DNA of 64,000 bases, taken from Eurosta solidaginis (Eukaryota; Arthropoda; Insecta; Diptera; Tephritidae). Numbering within the stretch: the stretch's first letter is position 1; every line of letters begins with the position of its first letter. This document shows, piece by piece, positions 11,341 through 22,549 of this stretch. Position numbers and translations under genes: made by a program. The stretch covers positions 145,226,941 to 145,290,940 of the forward strand of contig NC_090320.1 in the NCBI RefSeq assembly GCF_040869045.1, given 5' to 3'. The notes under the pieces were generated by a model. That model saw only the letters and a program-made list of their open reading frames with translations. It had not been told where the DNA came from and searched no databases.

Positions 11341-11721
11341 TATGAATTATAGTAATGTTAGTAAAAATTGTATCATCTTAGTGTCTATTTTGTTAAGCTA
11401 GTCTATGAAATTTCAAACAGTCGTTCATTCATACAATAAATTTTTTAAGAATATTCTAGGAACTTATCCTAATTCGAGTTGCATAGTCAAAGGTGAATTA
11501 GTAAAAGTTGGTGAAGTCTATTATGTTAAGAAGGTTTTTCTATTTCTATTAGTTGGGAACCCAGTAGTGAAGTAGTTGGTTATATTAGTTGCAAGCTAGT
11601 AATTCGACTAGTGTTATTGGTTATGGAAAAATTTAGAATTGTTAATTTGTTAGTAAATTTCATGCAAACGAATTTTTTTCTTTTTCTTTTTTTGAGAGAG
11701 AATCTCCATTCCCCTTCTTTA
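11341..11721. other. Env-proximal non-coding sequence left of HINE insertion
   Basis: AT-rich sequence between the env remnant and the HINE-like element. No domain was recognised; it is probably 5' env or pol-env spacer of the errantivirus. Confidence 0.4.
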
Positions 11722-14700
11722 TACTCAGTTGAGCAGAGCTCACAGAGTATATTAACTTTGATTGAATAACGGTTGGTTGTACAGGTATAAAGGAATCGAG
11801 ATAGATATAGACTTCCATATATCAAAATCATCAGTATCGAAAAAAAATTTGATTGAGCCATGTCCGTCCGTCCGTCAGTCCGTCCGTCCGTCCGCCTGTC
11901 GTTAACACGATAACTTGAGTAAATGTTGAGGTATCTTGATGAAATTTGGTATGTAGATTCCTGGGCACTCATCTCAGATCGCTATTTAAAATAAACGATA
12001 TCGGAATATAACCACGCCCACTTTTTCGATATCGAAAATTTCGAAAAACCGAAAAAATGCGATAATTCATTGCCAAAGGCGGATAAAGCGATGAAACTTG
12101 GTAGATGGGTTGACGTTATGACGCAGAATGGAAAATTAGTAAGATTTTTGACAGTGGGCGTGGCACCGCCCACTTTTACAAGAAGGTAATTTAAAAGTTT
12201 TGCAAGCTGTAATTTGGCAGTCGTTGAAGATATCATGATAAAATTTGGCAGGAACGTTACTACTATTACTATATATGTGCTAAATAAAAATTAGCAAAAT
12301 TGGATGAAGAACACACCCACTTTAAAAAAAAAAATGTTTTTAATTCAAATTTTAACAAAAAATTTAATATCTTTACTGTATATAAGTAAATAAAGTCAAA
12401 ATTCAACTCCAGTAATGATATGATGCAACAAAATACAAAAATAAAAGAAAATTTCAAAATGGGCGTGGCTCCGCCCATTTTCATTTAGTTTGTCTAGAAT
12501 ACTTTTAATGCCATAAGTCGAACATAAATTTACCAATCCTTCTGAAATTTGGTAGGGGCATAGATTCTATGACGTTAACTGTTTTCTGTGAAAATGGGCG
12601 AAATAGGTTGATGCCACGCCCAGTTTTTATACACAGTCCACCGTCTGTCCTTCCGCTCGGCCGTTAACACAATAACTTGAGCAAAAACCGATATATCTTT
12701 ACTAAACTTAGTCCACGTACTTATCTGAACTCACTTTATCTTGGTATAAAAAATGGCCGAAATCCAACCATAACCACGCCCACTTTATCGATATCGAAAA
12801 TTACGAAAAATGAAAAACATGCCATAATTCTATACCAAATACGAAGAAAGGGATGAAACATGGTAATTGGATTGGTTTATTGACGCATAATATAACTTTG
12901 GAAAAAACTTTGTAAAATGGGTGTGACACCTACCATATTAAGTAGAAGAAAATTAAAGTTCTACAAGGCGAAATCAACAGCCCTTGGAATCTTGGCAGGA
13001 ATACTGTTAGTGGTATTGCATATATAAATAAATTAGCAGTACCCGACAGATGATTTTCTGGATCACCTGGTCCACATTTTGGTCGATATCGCGAAAACGC
13101 CTTCACATATACATCTAAGGGCCACTCGCTTTTAAAACCCTCATTAATACCTTTAATTTGATATCGATATCGTACAAACACATTCTAGAGTCACCCCTGG
13201 CTCACCCTAATGGCGATATCTCGAAAAGGCGTCCACCTATAGACCTAATGCCCACTCCCTCTTAAAATGCTCAGTAACACCTTTCGTTTGATACCCATAT
13301 CGTACAAACATTCTAGAGTCACCCCTGGCCCATCCTAATGGCGATATCTCAAAAAGGCGTCCACCTATAGACCTAATGCCCACTCCCTCTTAAAATGCTC
13401 AGTAACACCTTTCGTTTGATACCCATATCGTACAAACACATTCTAGAGTCACCCCTGGCCCACCCTAATGGCGATATCTCGAAAAGGCGTCCACCTATAG
13501 ACCTAATGCCCACTCCCTCTTAAAATGCTCAGTAACACCTTTCGTTTGATACCCATATCGTACAAATATTCTAGAGTCACCCCTGGCCCACCCTAATGGC
13601 GATATCTCGAAAAGGCGTCCACCTATAGACCTAATGCCCACTCCCTCTTAAAATGCTCAGTAACACCTTTCGTTTGATACCCATATCGTACAAACATTCT
13701 AGAGTCCCCCCTGGCCCACCCTAATGGCGATATCTCGAAAAGGCGTCCACCTATAGACCTAATGCCCACTCCCTCTTAAAATGCTCAGTAACACCTTTCG
13801 TTTGATACCCATATCGTACAAACACATTCTAGAGTCACCCCTGGCCCACCCTAATGGCGATATTTCGAAAAGGCGTCCACCTATAGACCTAATGCCCACT
13901 CCCTTTTAAAATGCTCAGTAACACCTTTCGTTTGATACCCATATCGTACAAACATTCTAGAGTCACCTCTGGCCCACCCTAATGGCGACATCTCAAAAAG
14001 GCGTCCACCTATAGACCTAATGCCCACTCCCTCTTAAAATGCTTAGTAACACCTTTCATTTTATTCCCATATGGTACAAACACATTCTAGAGTCACCCCT
14101 GGTCCACCTTTATGGCGATATCTCGAAACGGCGTCCACCTATTTAACTAAGGATCACTCCCTTTTAAAATACTCATTAACACCTTTCATTTGATACCCAT
14201 ATCGTACAAAAATATTCTAGAGTCACCCCTGGTCCACCTTTATGGCGATATCTCGAAAAGGCGTCCACCTATAGAACTAAGGATCACTCCCTTTAAAAAT
14301 ACTCATTAACACCTTTCATTTGATACCCATATCGTACAAACATATTCTAGAGTCACCCCTGGTCCATCGCCTTATGGCGATATCTCGAAAAGGCGTCCAC
14401 CTATAGAACTAAGGATTACTCCCTTTTAAAATACTCATTACCACCTTTCATTTGATACCCATATCGTGCAAACAAATTATAGAGTCACCCCTGGCCCACC
14501 CTAATGGCGACATCTCGAAAAGACCTAATGCCCACTACCTCTTAAAATGCTCAGTAACACCCTTAATTTGATTCCCATATCGTAAAAACACATTCTAGAG
14601 TCACCCCTGGTCCACCTTTATGGCGATTTCTTGAAAAGGCGTTCACCTATAGAACTAAAGCCCATTCCCTTTTAAAATACTCATTACCACCTTTCATTTG

Positions 14701-15100
14701 ATACCCATATCGTACAAACACATTCTAGAGTCACCCCTGGCCCACCTTAATGGCGATATCTCGAAAAGGCGTCCACCGATAGACCTAAGGCCCGCTCCCT
14801 CTTAAAATGCTCAGTAACACCTTTCATTTGATACCCATATCGTACAAACAAATTCTAGAGTCAGCCCTGGTCCACTTTTATGGCGATATCCCTAAAAGGC
14901 GTCCATCCATAGAACTATGGCCTACTCTCTCTTAAAATACTCTTTAATACCTTCCATTTGATACACATGTCATACAACCACATTCCAGGGTTACCCTAGG
15001 TTCATGTTCCTACATGGTGATTTTCCTTATTTTGTCTCCATAGCTCTCAACTGAGTATGTAATGTTCGGTTACACCCAAACTTAGCCTTCCCTACTTGTT
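11722..15100 (+). mobile_element. HINE/DINE-1-like (Helentron-associated) element, copy A, with minisatellite core
   Basis: It begins tactcagttgag and ends with its inverse at 15046-15057. About 140 bp from the left is a (GTCC)n tract preceded by gagccatgtccgtcc (11856-11900), and the right end has a short hairpin-forming phrase (gttcggttacacccaaac) before ttagccttcc. Subterminal inverted repeats, a GTCC microsatellite, a central tandem array and a 3' stem-loop are the hallmarks of Drosophila DINE-1/Helentron-derived elements. The unit is non-coding; several short minus-strand frames are incidental. A second copy is at 31374-35395. Confidence 0.65.
13070..14995 (+). repeat. About 128 bp minisatellite, roughly 15 units
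   Basis: Each unit reads through tggcgatatctcgaaaagg, cgtccacctatagacctaat, ctcagtaacacctttcgttt, gatacccatatcgtacaaac and attctagagtcacccctgg. Units differ by a 2-4 base indel after 'caaaca' (long caaacacattctag, short caaacattctag), and sub-variants differ at gacctaatgccc versus gaactaaggat. Units become more divergent toward both edges, as expected for tandem arrays homogenised in the middle. Confidence 0.95.
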
Positions 15101-15109
15101 TTATTATAT

Positions 15110-15835
15110 TTTTTCTTTATTTTTTTGTTTTTATTTATTTTTTTTTATTTTGGCGTTTCTTTTTACGCATGTTTGCCGCCTTTTTCGCAGCTTATACCTG
15201 CATTTATTTTGCAATTTATATTTTGTGACGCATATTTTTTCATTTGCATTGGAATATAGGTGTTAACTTGACTATGGAAGGTCCGCGTTGATCCCTTTTA
15301 TTCGTAAGCGTTTATAATTGCAAACGACCTAATCGTGGCACGGATGACTTCACGCAAGTAAGCAGATCATTTTGGGGGAATTGAACCCCTCCGAATCAGT
15401 TATCCCACACCAGTGAGAAAAAGGGAATTGAACCACTATAACTTCAACGGCTACAAGCGCGTTAACGCTCGCATCCGGACCTCCGGATTCTAATGATCTT
15501 AAGCTTCTCGTTAACCTCTTGACCAATGTTATCTTATACGTTCTTCACGTCCGCTTTGTGGAATTTGTTTTTCCTCTTTTTGTATATGCCACGAGGAGTG
15601 GTGTATAATATTAAAATTTCATTAAGCATTATTTGCTCTCAGATGTGTTTTTCAAAAAAAATTTTTATTGCATTTGAATATAGGCGTTTTTACTCGGCTG
15701 ATGGAAGGCTCATGTTGATCCCTTTTAGCCTTAAGCGTTAATGATTGTAAATGACCTACTCATGGTACGAGTGGCTTCACATCAACTAAAGCGATAGAGA
15801 CCTCCTTGTGGAGTTGAACCACTTCATTGGGCTTT
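15110..15835. repeat. Diverged direct repeat pair of about 430 bp spacing in the pol-env spacer
   Basis: The segments around 15250-15365 and 15680-15790 share gttgatccctttta, taagcgtt, aaatgaccta-like and tggcttcac-like blocks in the same order, showing an old tandem duplication. Both are followed by short phrases of the type ttgaacc-cttc. No coding frame was accepted. This is probably errantivirus 3' pol or spacer sequence. Confidence 0.55.
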
Positions 15836-16111
15836 TTACACCTTCTCAACTACAAGAGAGAACTTGCATCCCGGACCACCGGAAGAGGATCTATGCACGA
15901 GTTTGCCTTTTATTTGTTTATTGGCTATAAATAGGCCATCCCCGGATTCAAAGTTTCGGGGCTCTGTTCGACGTGCATTAAGCCTAGAATTCCTTGTTTT
16001 CTGCTCATGCAATAGGTTTGTTAATGGCTTAGCTATTTTGGCATAGTCCCGAATGAACTTCCGATAGTAGGAGGTCATTCCCAAAAACTTTTTAGATCCT
16101 TCAAATTGCAT
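15836..16111 (-). pseudogene. RT connection joined to integrase C-terminus (internal deletion scar)
   Basis: The frame begins with the gypsy RT connection (KKFLGMTSYYRKFIRDYA, KPLTNLL) and after EQKTR changes to a segment typical of the errantivirus integrase tail (EPRNFESGDGLFIANKQIKG). RNase H and the integrase zinc and catalytic domains, normally several hundred residues, are absent. This is a deletion junction near position 16005. Confidence 0.75.
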
Positions 16112-16127
16112 GGTGGCAAAATTGAGT

Positions 16128-16916
16128 TCATGGTCTCCACCTTTTTGGATCGGGACGAACTCCTTCAGGAGTGATGATGTACTCTAAAAATTCAACCTCA
16201 GTCTGCAGGAAATGTGTTTTTTCTAAATTCACTTTAAGATTGGATCGTAGCAATTGAGAAAATACCGTTTCGACATTCTTCAAATGATCATCAACATCTT
16301 TACCAAACACAATAATATCGTATATGTAAACATAGCAGATTTTGCCGATATATTGTTTCAATACGTCGTCGATCATGCGTTGAAAAATGGCCGGTGCGTT
16401 TTTAAGGCCGAAAGGTAATCTCAAAAACTCATACTTTCCGTTCGTCGTTGAGAAAGCAGTTTTTGGTATATCGGATTCCTTCATAGGGATTTGATGGAAC
16501 CCAGAAGTCAAATCAATAGTTGTGAAGTAGCGAGAGTTGCCAAGACTATACAAAGTGGCGTTTATATCCGGAATAGGGTAGGTGTCAGGGATCGTTACAG
16601 CGTTAAACCTTTTGTAATCTATCACCATTCGGTACTGTTTCTCCCCATTGGGCTTAGGTTTCTTAGAAACCACCCAAATAGGAGAGTTATATGGGCTCTT
16701 GGATGGTCAGATAACTCCTTCTTCTAACAACTCGTACACTTGTCGGTCGACCTCTTCCCTCATACAAGAAGGATAGGGATAGCTTTTGCTATAAATGGGT
16801 TCGGGGGTTGTTGTCTTAATTTCAGCTCATACGCAAGTGTCTACTAATTCCGTCCCGTTAAGGGGTAAGAAAAGATAGCTAAATTTTTCAATAAGGTTAC
16901 ACAATTTCCCTTCTGT
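16128..16916 (-). pseudogene. Errantivirus reverse transcriptase with mutated active site
   Basis: The minus strand encodes RT motifs: VDRQVYELLEEGVI, SPYNSPIWVVSKK, YRMVIDYKRFNAVT, FTTIDLTSGFHQIPM (motif A Asp present), LPFGLKNAPAIFQRMID and a motif C that reads YIYD where YIDD is expected, so the first Asp of the catalytic pair is Tyr (GAC to TAC near 16320). A TGA stop at 16707-16709 interrupts the N-terminal part where Arg (CGA) is usual. The protein is not catalytic. Confidence 0.9.
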
Positions 16917-17334
16917 CTAAGGAGGGAGATCTTTAGACATCGTATAATTCACTTGCGTAGATGTGCGAGCTTTCAATGGAATTTTGTATTTGTTTACTTT
17001 CAGGATGTTCGATTTTCTATCAACTATAGCGCCTATATCCCTAAGTGTGTCGTCTCCTATGATCCCGTCAAACGATGTCAACCCTGGGAGCACAAAGAAG
17101 GTTGTCTCAGAGTCATTACTTATGTCTTTAAATAGTTTTAAATACATTTTTTATGAGAATATTTCCGCCAGCTGATTTTACGGAGAAAGGGTTTTCGACC
17201 GGATTACCTTGCTTTACGACCGTTCGGCTGATGAAATTTTTATTGGCACCGGTGTCGATGAGAAAATCTAGGATGCGGCCGTCAGGGAGTACGTGCTCTA
17301 TGTAAGGTACGCTAGATGGCCGTCGGATAAACAA
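16917..17334 (-). pseudogene. Errantivirus aspartic protease region
   Basis: LDFLIDTGANKNFIS (17128-17334 frame) is the retropepsin active-site loop DTGA. The following frame (16917-17147) holds LTSFDGIIGDDTLRDIGAIVD, the usual C-terminal half. A frameshift near 17130-17147 separates the two. Confidence 0.8.
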
Positions 17335-18186
17335 TTCTCCTCCTGTGCATCTTGTGCCTTCTATAGGTAGTTATTCACTTTGTCGTTGGTGCTTTCTGTT
17401 TCTATGTTGAACAGCCTTTGCTGTTTCCGCGGAACATTGTCTGACTTTACACCTTGTTTAAAAGGATTTGGTCTATTCATATAATTTACCTTACGGGACT
17501 GGGTAGATTCGTCTACGTCCATTTTCTCGATGGGTGGCTGAGAGGTTGTTGGAGGATCTCGTTTTGGTACGGTGTATCCATCTCGTTTTTCAAAGGGATA
17601 TCGACGCTCCTGGGGACGATATGTCGTCCTAGGTGGTAGCGGAGGTGCCTTGTTGCCCTCTAGGCCATGCATGCGTTCTGGCATGGTGTTCATTGGTGCA
17701 ATGAAGCGATTATTGAATCGCGTAGTATGCACCGTGTAATTTCTTAAGTTTGTATTTTGTAATTCGAGGCACCTTGCATATGCCTCGGGTAGAGTCTTTG
17801 GACGCTGAATCAGGAGCATCTTCGAGAGATCCCCATTCAATCCGCGGATGAACACATCCATCGCGTGGTTCCTGTACGTGTCTATAAGTACCCGCACTGT
17901 CTCCGGAGAATATTTCTGTTTTAAGTTTATTAATTATTAGAGCAAATTGGTGATTCACGGCTCCGAAGAAGTCATCAAGCCGTGAATCCTTTTGAGAGAG
18001 TTGGTGGAGTTGGTACTCCAAGGTGCAGATGTCACGTTTGTCCGCATAATGGAGTGATAGACATTCTTTCATGGCGGTGCAGTCAGTGTCAAAAATACTA
18101 AAAGATACAAGGGCAGTATCGGCGGGCCCTCGTATCTTTTGGCGAACGTGTTGTAAAATTTCCCGATAGATGGGTTTATTCTTCAC
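17335..18186 (-). pseudogene. Errantivirus Gag, two frames
   Basis: The N-terminal frame (17710-18186) has capsid-like helices (CTLEYQLHQLSQ, FGAVNHQFALIINKL). The C-terminal frame (17361-17897) has FIRGLNGDLSKMLLIQRPK, PEAYARCLELQ and a basic, Pro-rich tail without a zinc knuckle, as usual for errantiviruses. The frames overlap with a shift near 17900, so Gag is broken. Confidence 0.75.
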
Positions 18187-18486
18187 TGGCTCGAAGTCCT
18201 TAACTTGTAACTGTAACCTGAAGTGAATCCATCCTGGAAGACGAAAGAGAAGAAATATGGAAACAACAAGAAGTATTACTCACGTAACCAGGATTAGCAT
18301 TTAATTGTTCACTCTAATTTATAGCCTTTATTTAGCTAATATTTTTATTGGCTTTTAATTCCTTTTTTAAATATAGCTTTAATTTAGCTAATTTTTTCTT
18401 TCACTTATTGGTTTTTAATTCTTTTTTTTTAAATATAGCTTTAATTTAGCTAATTTTTCCACTTCACTGCAATTCACTTCACTACT

Positions 18487-18505
18487 GGTCCCTGCTCGGG
18501 CGCCA
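18487..18505 (-). other. tRNA-Lys-type primer binding site
   Basis: On the minus strand TGGCGCCCGAGCAGGGACC directly follows the 5' LTR. It matches the complement of the 3' end of tRNA-Lys(UUU) with one A-to-G difference, which still allows a G:U pair. It fixes the direction of the provirus. Confidence 0.8.
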
Positions 18506-18506
18506 G

Positions 18507-18726
18507 TAAAGGACTGAAGGTCCTTGAACAATAAAAAAATTAAAGGGCCAACTTGCCCTGCAATGAAACACAGAAAAGTTAGATTTACAGTAATTTATTG
18601 AAATAGAACAAGCGGGTTAGTAGTCCACGATGCAACTGCCACTTTGATGCGCGCTGCTTCCTTATATAGAATTGTTGCTCTGCTGCCTTGGGGTGCGCAG
18701 TATTTGGTACGCTGGCTTAGGCCTTA
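18507..18726 (-). repeat. 5' LTR of errantivirus, R/U5-side portion, split by Harbinger
   Basis: Matches 9239-9460 of the other LTR almost base for base up to ggcttaggcc, then TTA and foreign sequence. The rest of the LTR resumes at 27585. The TTA at 18724-18726 is the duplicated target. Confidence 0.9.
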
Positions 18727-19048
18727 AGTCTCGTTTTCATTACGGCATATATGTTGTCAAATGTTGCCAAAATAATGAAAACGGGTTGCCAAATAGTGTC
18801 AGTTGCGTTTGCAGTCAGGTTTGACAGCTCATTGTCAAACAAAATTGCATCCAAGTGAAAACGACCAAGTTTCAGTTTGCCAGCGCAGTTGGCAACGTTT
18901 GACACACAAAACAGATTTTCCAACATGCTGGCAAATCTGTCATTGGTGCACAGATGATTTCACAAGAAAGGTAAATTTTATAAAATTTATAGAAAATGTT
19001 TATACTTATATTAATTTGTTGAATTTTAGTTTAGAGTTTATAGTTAAA

Positions 19049-20564
19049 ATGGAGAGCGATATGGGCGGGTTAACTTCAAATTATACAACTTTCCTTCACC
19101 CACCCAGCGATATGGACGGGTTAACTTCCAGTTGTACAACTTTCCTTCATCCAGTCGGAACCACGGAAAAAAAGAAGCGTGTGCGCAAACTAACAGAGAA
19201 ATGGACAGCGGAGCAAACTGAGAGGCTGGTCCAAGAAGTAGAGGTAAGGGACGGTACCTGGAATTTTCTGTCGCCTCAATACAGGGACAGGAATTTGAGG
19301 GAGGCTCAATGGCAAGAAGTGGCAGATATCTTACAGATGGCGCGATCTGAGGTATCTGCCAAATGGAACAGCCTGCGCTGCTCTTTCCGCGTGAGTTCTT
19401 TTTTTTCTTTATAAATATATATGTAATTGCTAAATCTAACATTTATAATAGGCGACCTTTAACAGAAAACATAAGAGCAAAAGTGGACAAGGTGCGGTAC
19501 GAGCATATGCAGTAAATCCGCTATACAACTCCCTCAAGTTCCTGGAGCCGTCGCTGCAAATTGAGGCCAACACAACGTCCAATCTTCCAAGTGTAAGTAT
19601 ATATGTATTTATAAACATACAGATACTTATATATGTATGTAAATGTATACACATATCTTTTTCATAACGATCGACATGATTTAAGGGGTCAGTGCTGTTT
19701 GCCAAAAAACGCTCAAGAATTTCTTGATCGTTTTCTTGCGAATAACATTTAGCTCTTTAACAAAAGAAATAAAATAATCAGGGGATTCGTTTATACGCTT
19801 ATATTCGTCGTAAAGCACAAGTGGTCTAACTCGAATTTTCGTTGTTTTAGATAGGCATGGTACTGCGTATGGAAAAATATGCTCACTTTTACTTTCGCAT
19901 TAACGGGGTACCTCCTAGCTCCCATGGTAACGCCATAAATAGCAGAACTAACTTATGTTGCCAGTGCTTGTTGTTGTGTGTTGTAAAACTCGTATATGTA
20001 TATCTAATTTTTCATAAAAGTTTACATTACATTATACAAGCTTTTCGAGGCATATATAAGAAATGAAACGAATACCCTGAATATATTCTGCGAAAAAGCT
20101 ATTTTTAACCGTTGTTCAAACAAATTATGAGATAGGGTGATTTTGAAATTTTTTTTGAAATAGGGTAATCTTCCACTCAGGCGCATTTTTTTTAATAATT
20201 AGCGGTTATTTAACATGTACCTATTGATTTATAGAAATGTCCATCGCAGCAGAGTTCACCTGCTTCCCAGGGTGACACAGACGGTTCTGAGGACTGCGAT
20301 GACTCGATGTCAACACCGTCAACATCCCGAGGATCAGTGTCACGACGTCGCGCTAAAAAAGATGGCAATGGTTTCTCCGAGGTGATGGAACGAGCATTAG
20401 AGACAATGTCAACGGCCGCAAAAGCTGATGCTTGGGATGACCTGGGCAATTTTGTGGCATCAAATGGCCGTGAATGGTCAACTGAACTCCCTCAACTGGG
20501 AAAGGAAATCAAGGCTGAGTTGTATGAGCTGATATTAAAATACCAGAACAAATTTGCACGGTAA
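19049..20564 (+). CDS. Harbinger accessory MADF/Myb-like DNA-binding protein
   Basis: Three exons with GT-AG borders, 19049-19390, 19452-19592 and 20235-20564, join in frame to about 273 residues with the stop at 20562-20564. If a further intron (GT at 20561, AG near 20617) is used, the end changes by only a few residues. Residues about 45-130 form a MADF/trihelix-like domain (WTAEQTERLVQEVEVRDGTW, YRDRNLREAQWQEVADIL, VSAKWNSLRCSFR, then the second exon AVNPLYNSLKFLEP). The C-terminal part has an acidic Ser-rich linker, a basic RRRAKK patch and a helix (PQLGKEIKAELYELILKYQN) like BESS tails. In this superfamily such proteins carry the transposase to the nucleus and to terminal DNA. No break was seen, and the start ATG gives the longest clean exon. 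Confidence 0.85.
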
Positions 20565-20729
20565 GAGCAAAAGCAATAATATTGATAAAATGTTAATTTC
20601 TCTTTTTCTTTTTTTAGCAAAGAATAATGCCGTCGTAATTTTTACAATTATTTATGTATTTTCAGATTATACATTCACTAGCCAGAATAACTATGCGTCC
20701 TATATTACAGTCAACTAAAGATAGACTGA

Positions 20730-21539
20730 GACAAAATGGAAAATGTTAACATAGTAATTTATGTGTATTTAATAATTTTCGTAAAAACTTTATTTTTTTT
20801 TTGTGTTGTATGAAAGAAATTGTGTTAAGCGAAAAAAAATTTCACTATATTTTAAATGAAAATATACAAAAATGTAGGTACATATGTTACGAATGAAACC
20901 ATTTTAAGTTTTGTCCCAGTTTACTTCAGTTCACTGTATACAGTGTTCCACAAAAGTCTACTTAGATGCAACTAAATTTCTTTTTTCAAAATTTGCATAA
21001 CAATTTTCAGAATTTTTTCGAGTATGCAGGTTTGCAACCCATTCAATTCTAATACAATAATGTGTAACTTCCAAAGAGATTGAATGTTTCCTTGGTTTTT
21101 GGCAATTTTTTTTCTGACGTCTTTGGGTAAAAAAACTTAAGATCCAAAAAAGAATTGTCAAAAATTAGGGAAGCGAGCGATCTGCTTGTAAGTTACACAT
21201 TATTATACAAGAATTGAATGGGCTACAAAACTTCATATTCGAAAAAATTCTGAAAATTGTTATGCAAATTTTGAAAAAAGAAATTTAGTTGCATCTAAAT
21301 AGACTTTTGTGGAACACTGTATACAGTGAACTGAAGTAAACTGGGACAAAACTTAAAATGGTTTCATTCGTAACATATGTACCTACATTTTTGTATATTT
21401 TCATTTAAAATATAGTGAAATTTTTTTTCGTCGAGGGTGTTAAGCAATTTCTTTCATACAACACAAAAAAAAAAATAAAGTTTTTACGAAAATTATTAAA
21501 TACACATAAATTACTATGTTAACATTTTCCATTTTGTCC
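20730..21539. repeat. 810 bp palindrome with internal mariner-like MITE
   Basis: The left arm (20730 to about 21080) is repeated inverted in the right arm (about 21185-21539), from gacaaaatggaaaatg to cattttccattttgtc, with few mismatches and a loop near 100 bp. Inside, cagtgttccacaaaag (20943-20958) and its inverse (21303-21318) are flanked by TA, which fits a Tc1/mariner-type MITE. The homology of the arms continues outside that MITE, so an inverted duplication larger than the MITE occurred. A transcript would fold into a long hairpin. Confidence 0.85.
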
Positions 21540-22545
21540 AAATGAAATGTGTGTTTTTATTTTTATTTATTTCAAGCCAAATGAAATGTATCTTATTTAT
21601 CTTAATATATACATACCTATTTACCACCCCTGTGAATAGCGTAAATGTAAAAAGCAAAGACTTAAACAGTACAAAATGTTATTTAAAAAAAATGTATATT
21701 AAATGACACCTTTATTGATGTTAATGACAAGCAAAGACTGAATTTTAAAAAAATGTTAGTACGTAAGCCATTTTTTGTTAGTTCAAAGACTTAAAAACTA
21801 CAAAATGTATATTAAACTGAACAGCTTTATTGAACTTAATAATAAGCAAAGACTGAATCAAAAAAAATTTGAATACGCAAGCCACTTTTTATTTGTACAT
21901 ATCGCTCGTTTCATAGAAAATTGATGTAATCCAAAATTTAAATTTTTTGAGATTTTATGATACCCCGAAACAGCCTGCTGGTCCGATTATACTCAGAGAT
22001 TAGAATACTCCAAAGTTCAAAAATGGCGGTCATAGCTATCTTTGAATCTCATTTTTATAATGGAGCTTTATGAAGAAATAAAACATTGTTTGCGTTTTCC
22101 CAAAAAATATAATTACAAATAATTTCTATCCTATTTTTTCAACTGTCAATAACTTTTGACCGATTCTCATGATTTTTCTTTGAAATTTTCGTTATTACCT
22201 TTACTTTTATATAAATTTATAAACAATTGCATAGTTCAAAAAAAACATTTTTAGTATTTAGTAAAAAAGTATGACTTTTTTTCAAAAATTAATTTCTCAA
22301 AAAGGGTTATTTCTTTTTTGTTTAAACTTTTTCTGTATCGAGTGAGTAGTTTATGTTACAACTTGGGTAAATATCCACTGGCCAAAGCTCGTTGTTTTCG
22401 AAATATGAATTTTTGAATATTAATCTTTTTTCCAATATATTAATGCATTACATATCAGCATACAAGGCGATCAATGCCAAATGCTTAAAACTAATTAAAA
22501 TATCATATTTATTATTCAAAACAATCATTTGTTGTTATTTTTCAG
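21540..22545. other. Non-coding interior of Harbinger element
   Basis: AT-rich sequence. Short direct repeats occur: aagcaaagactgaat near 21729 and 21844, and ttaaa-cactacaaaatgt-like phrases near 21665 and 21795. No gene was recognised. Confidence 0.45.
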
Positions 22546-22549
22546 AATT

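Noticed and set aside
13070..14995. CRISPR-like regularly spaced repeats
   Set aside because: Units are contiguous 128 bp tandem repeats without unique spacers, in a eukaryotic element.
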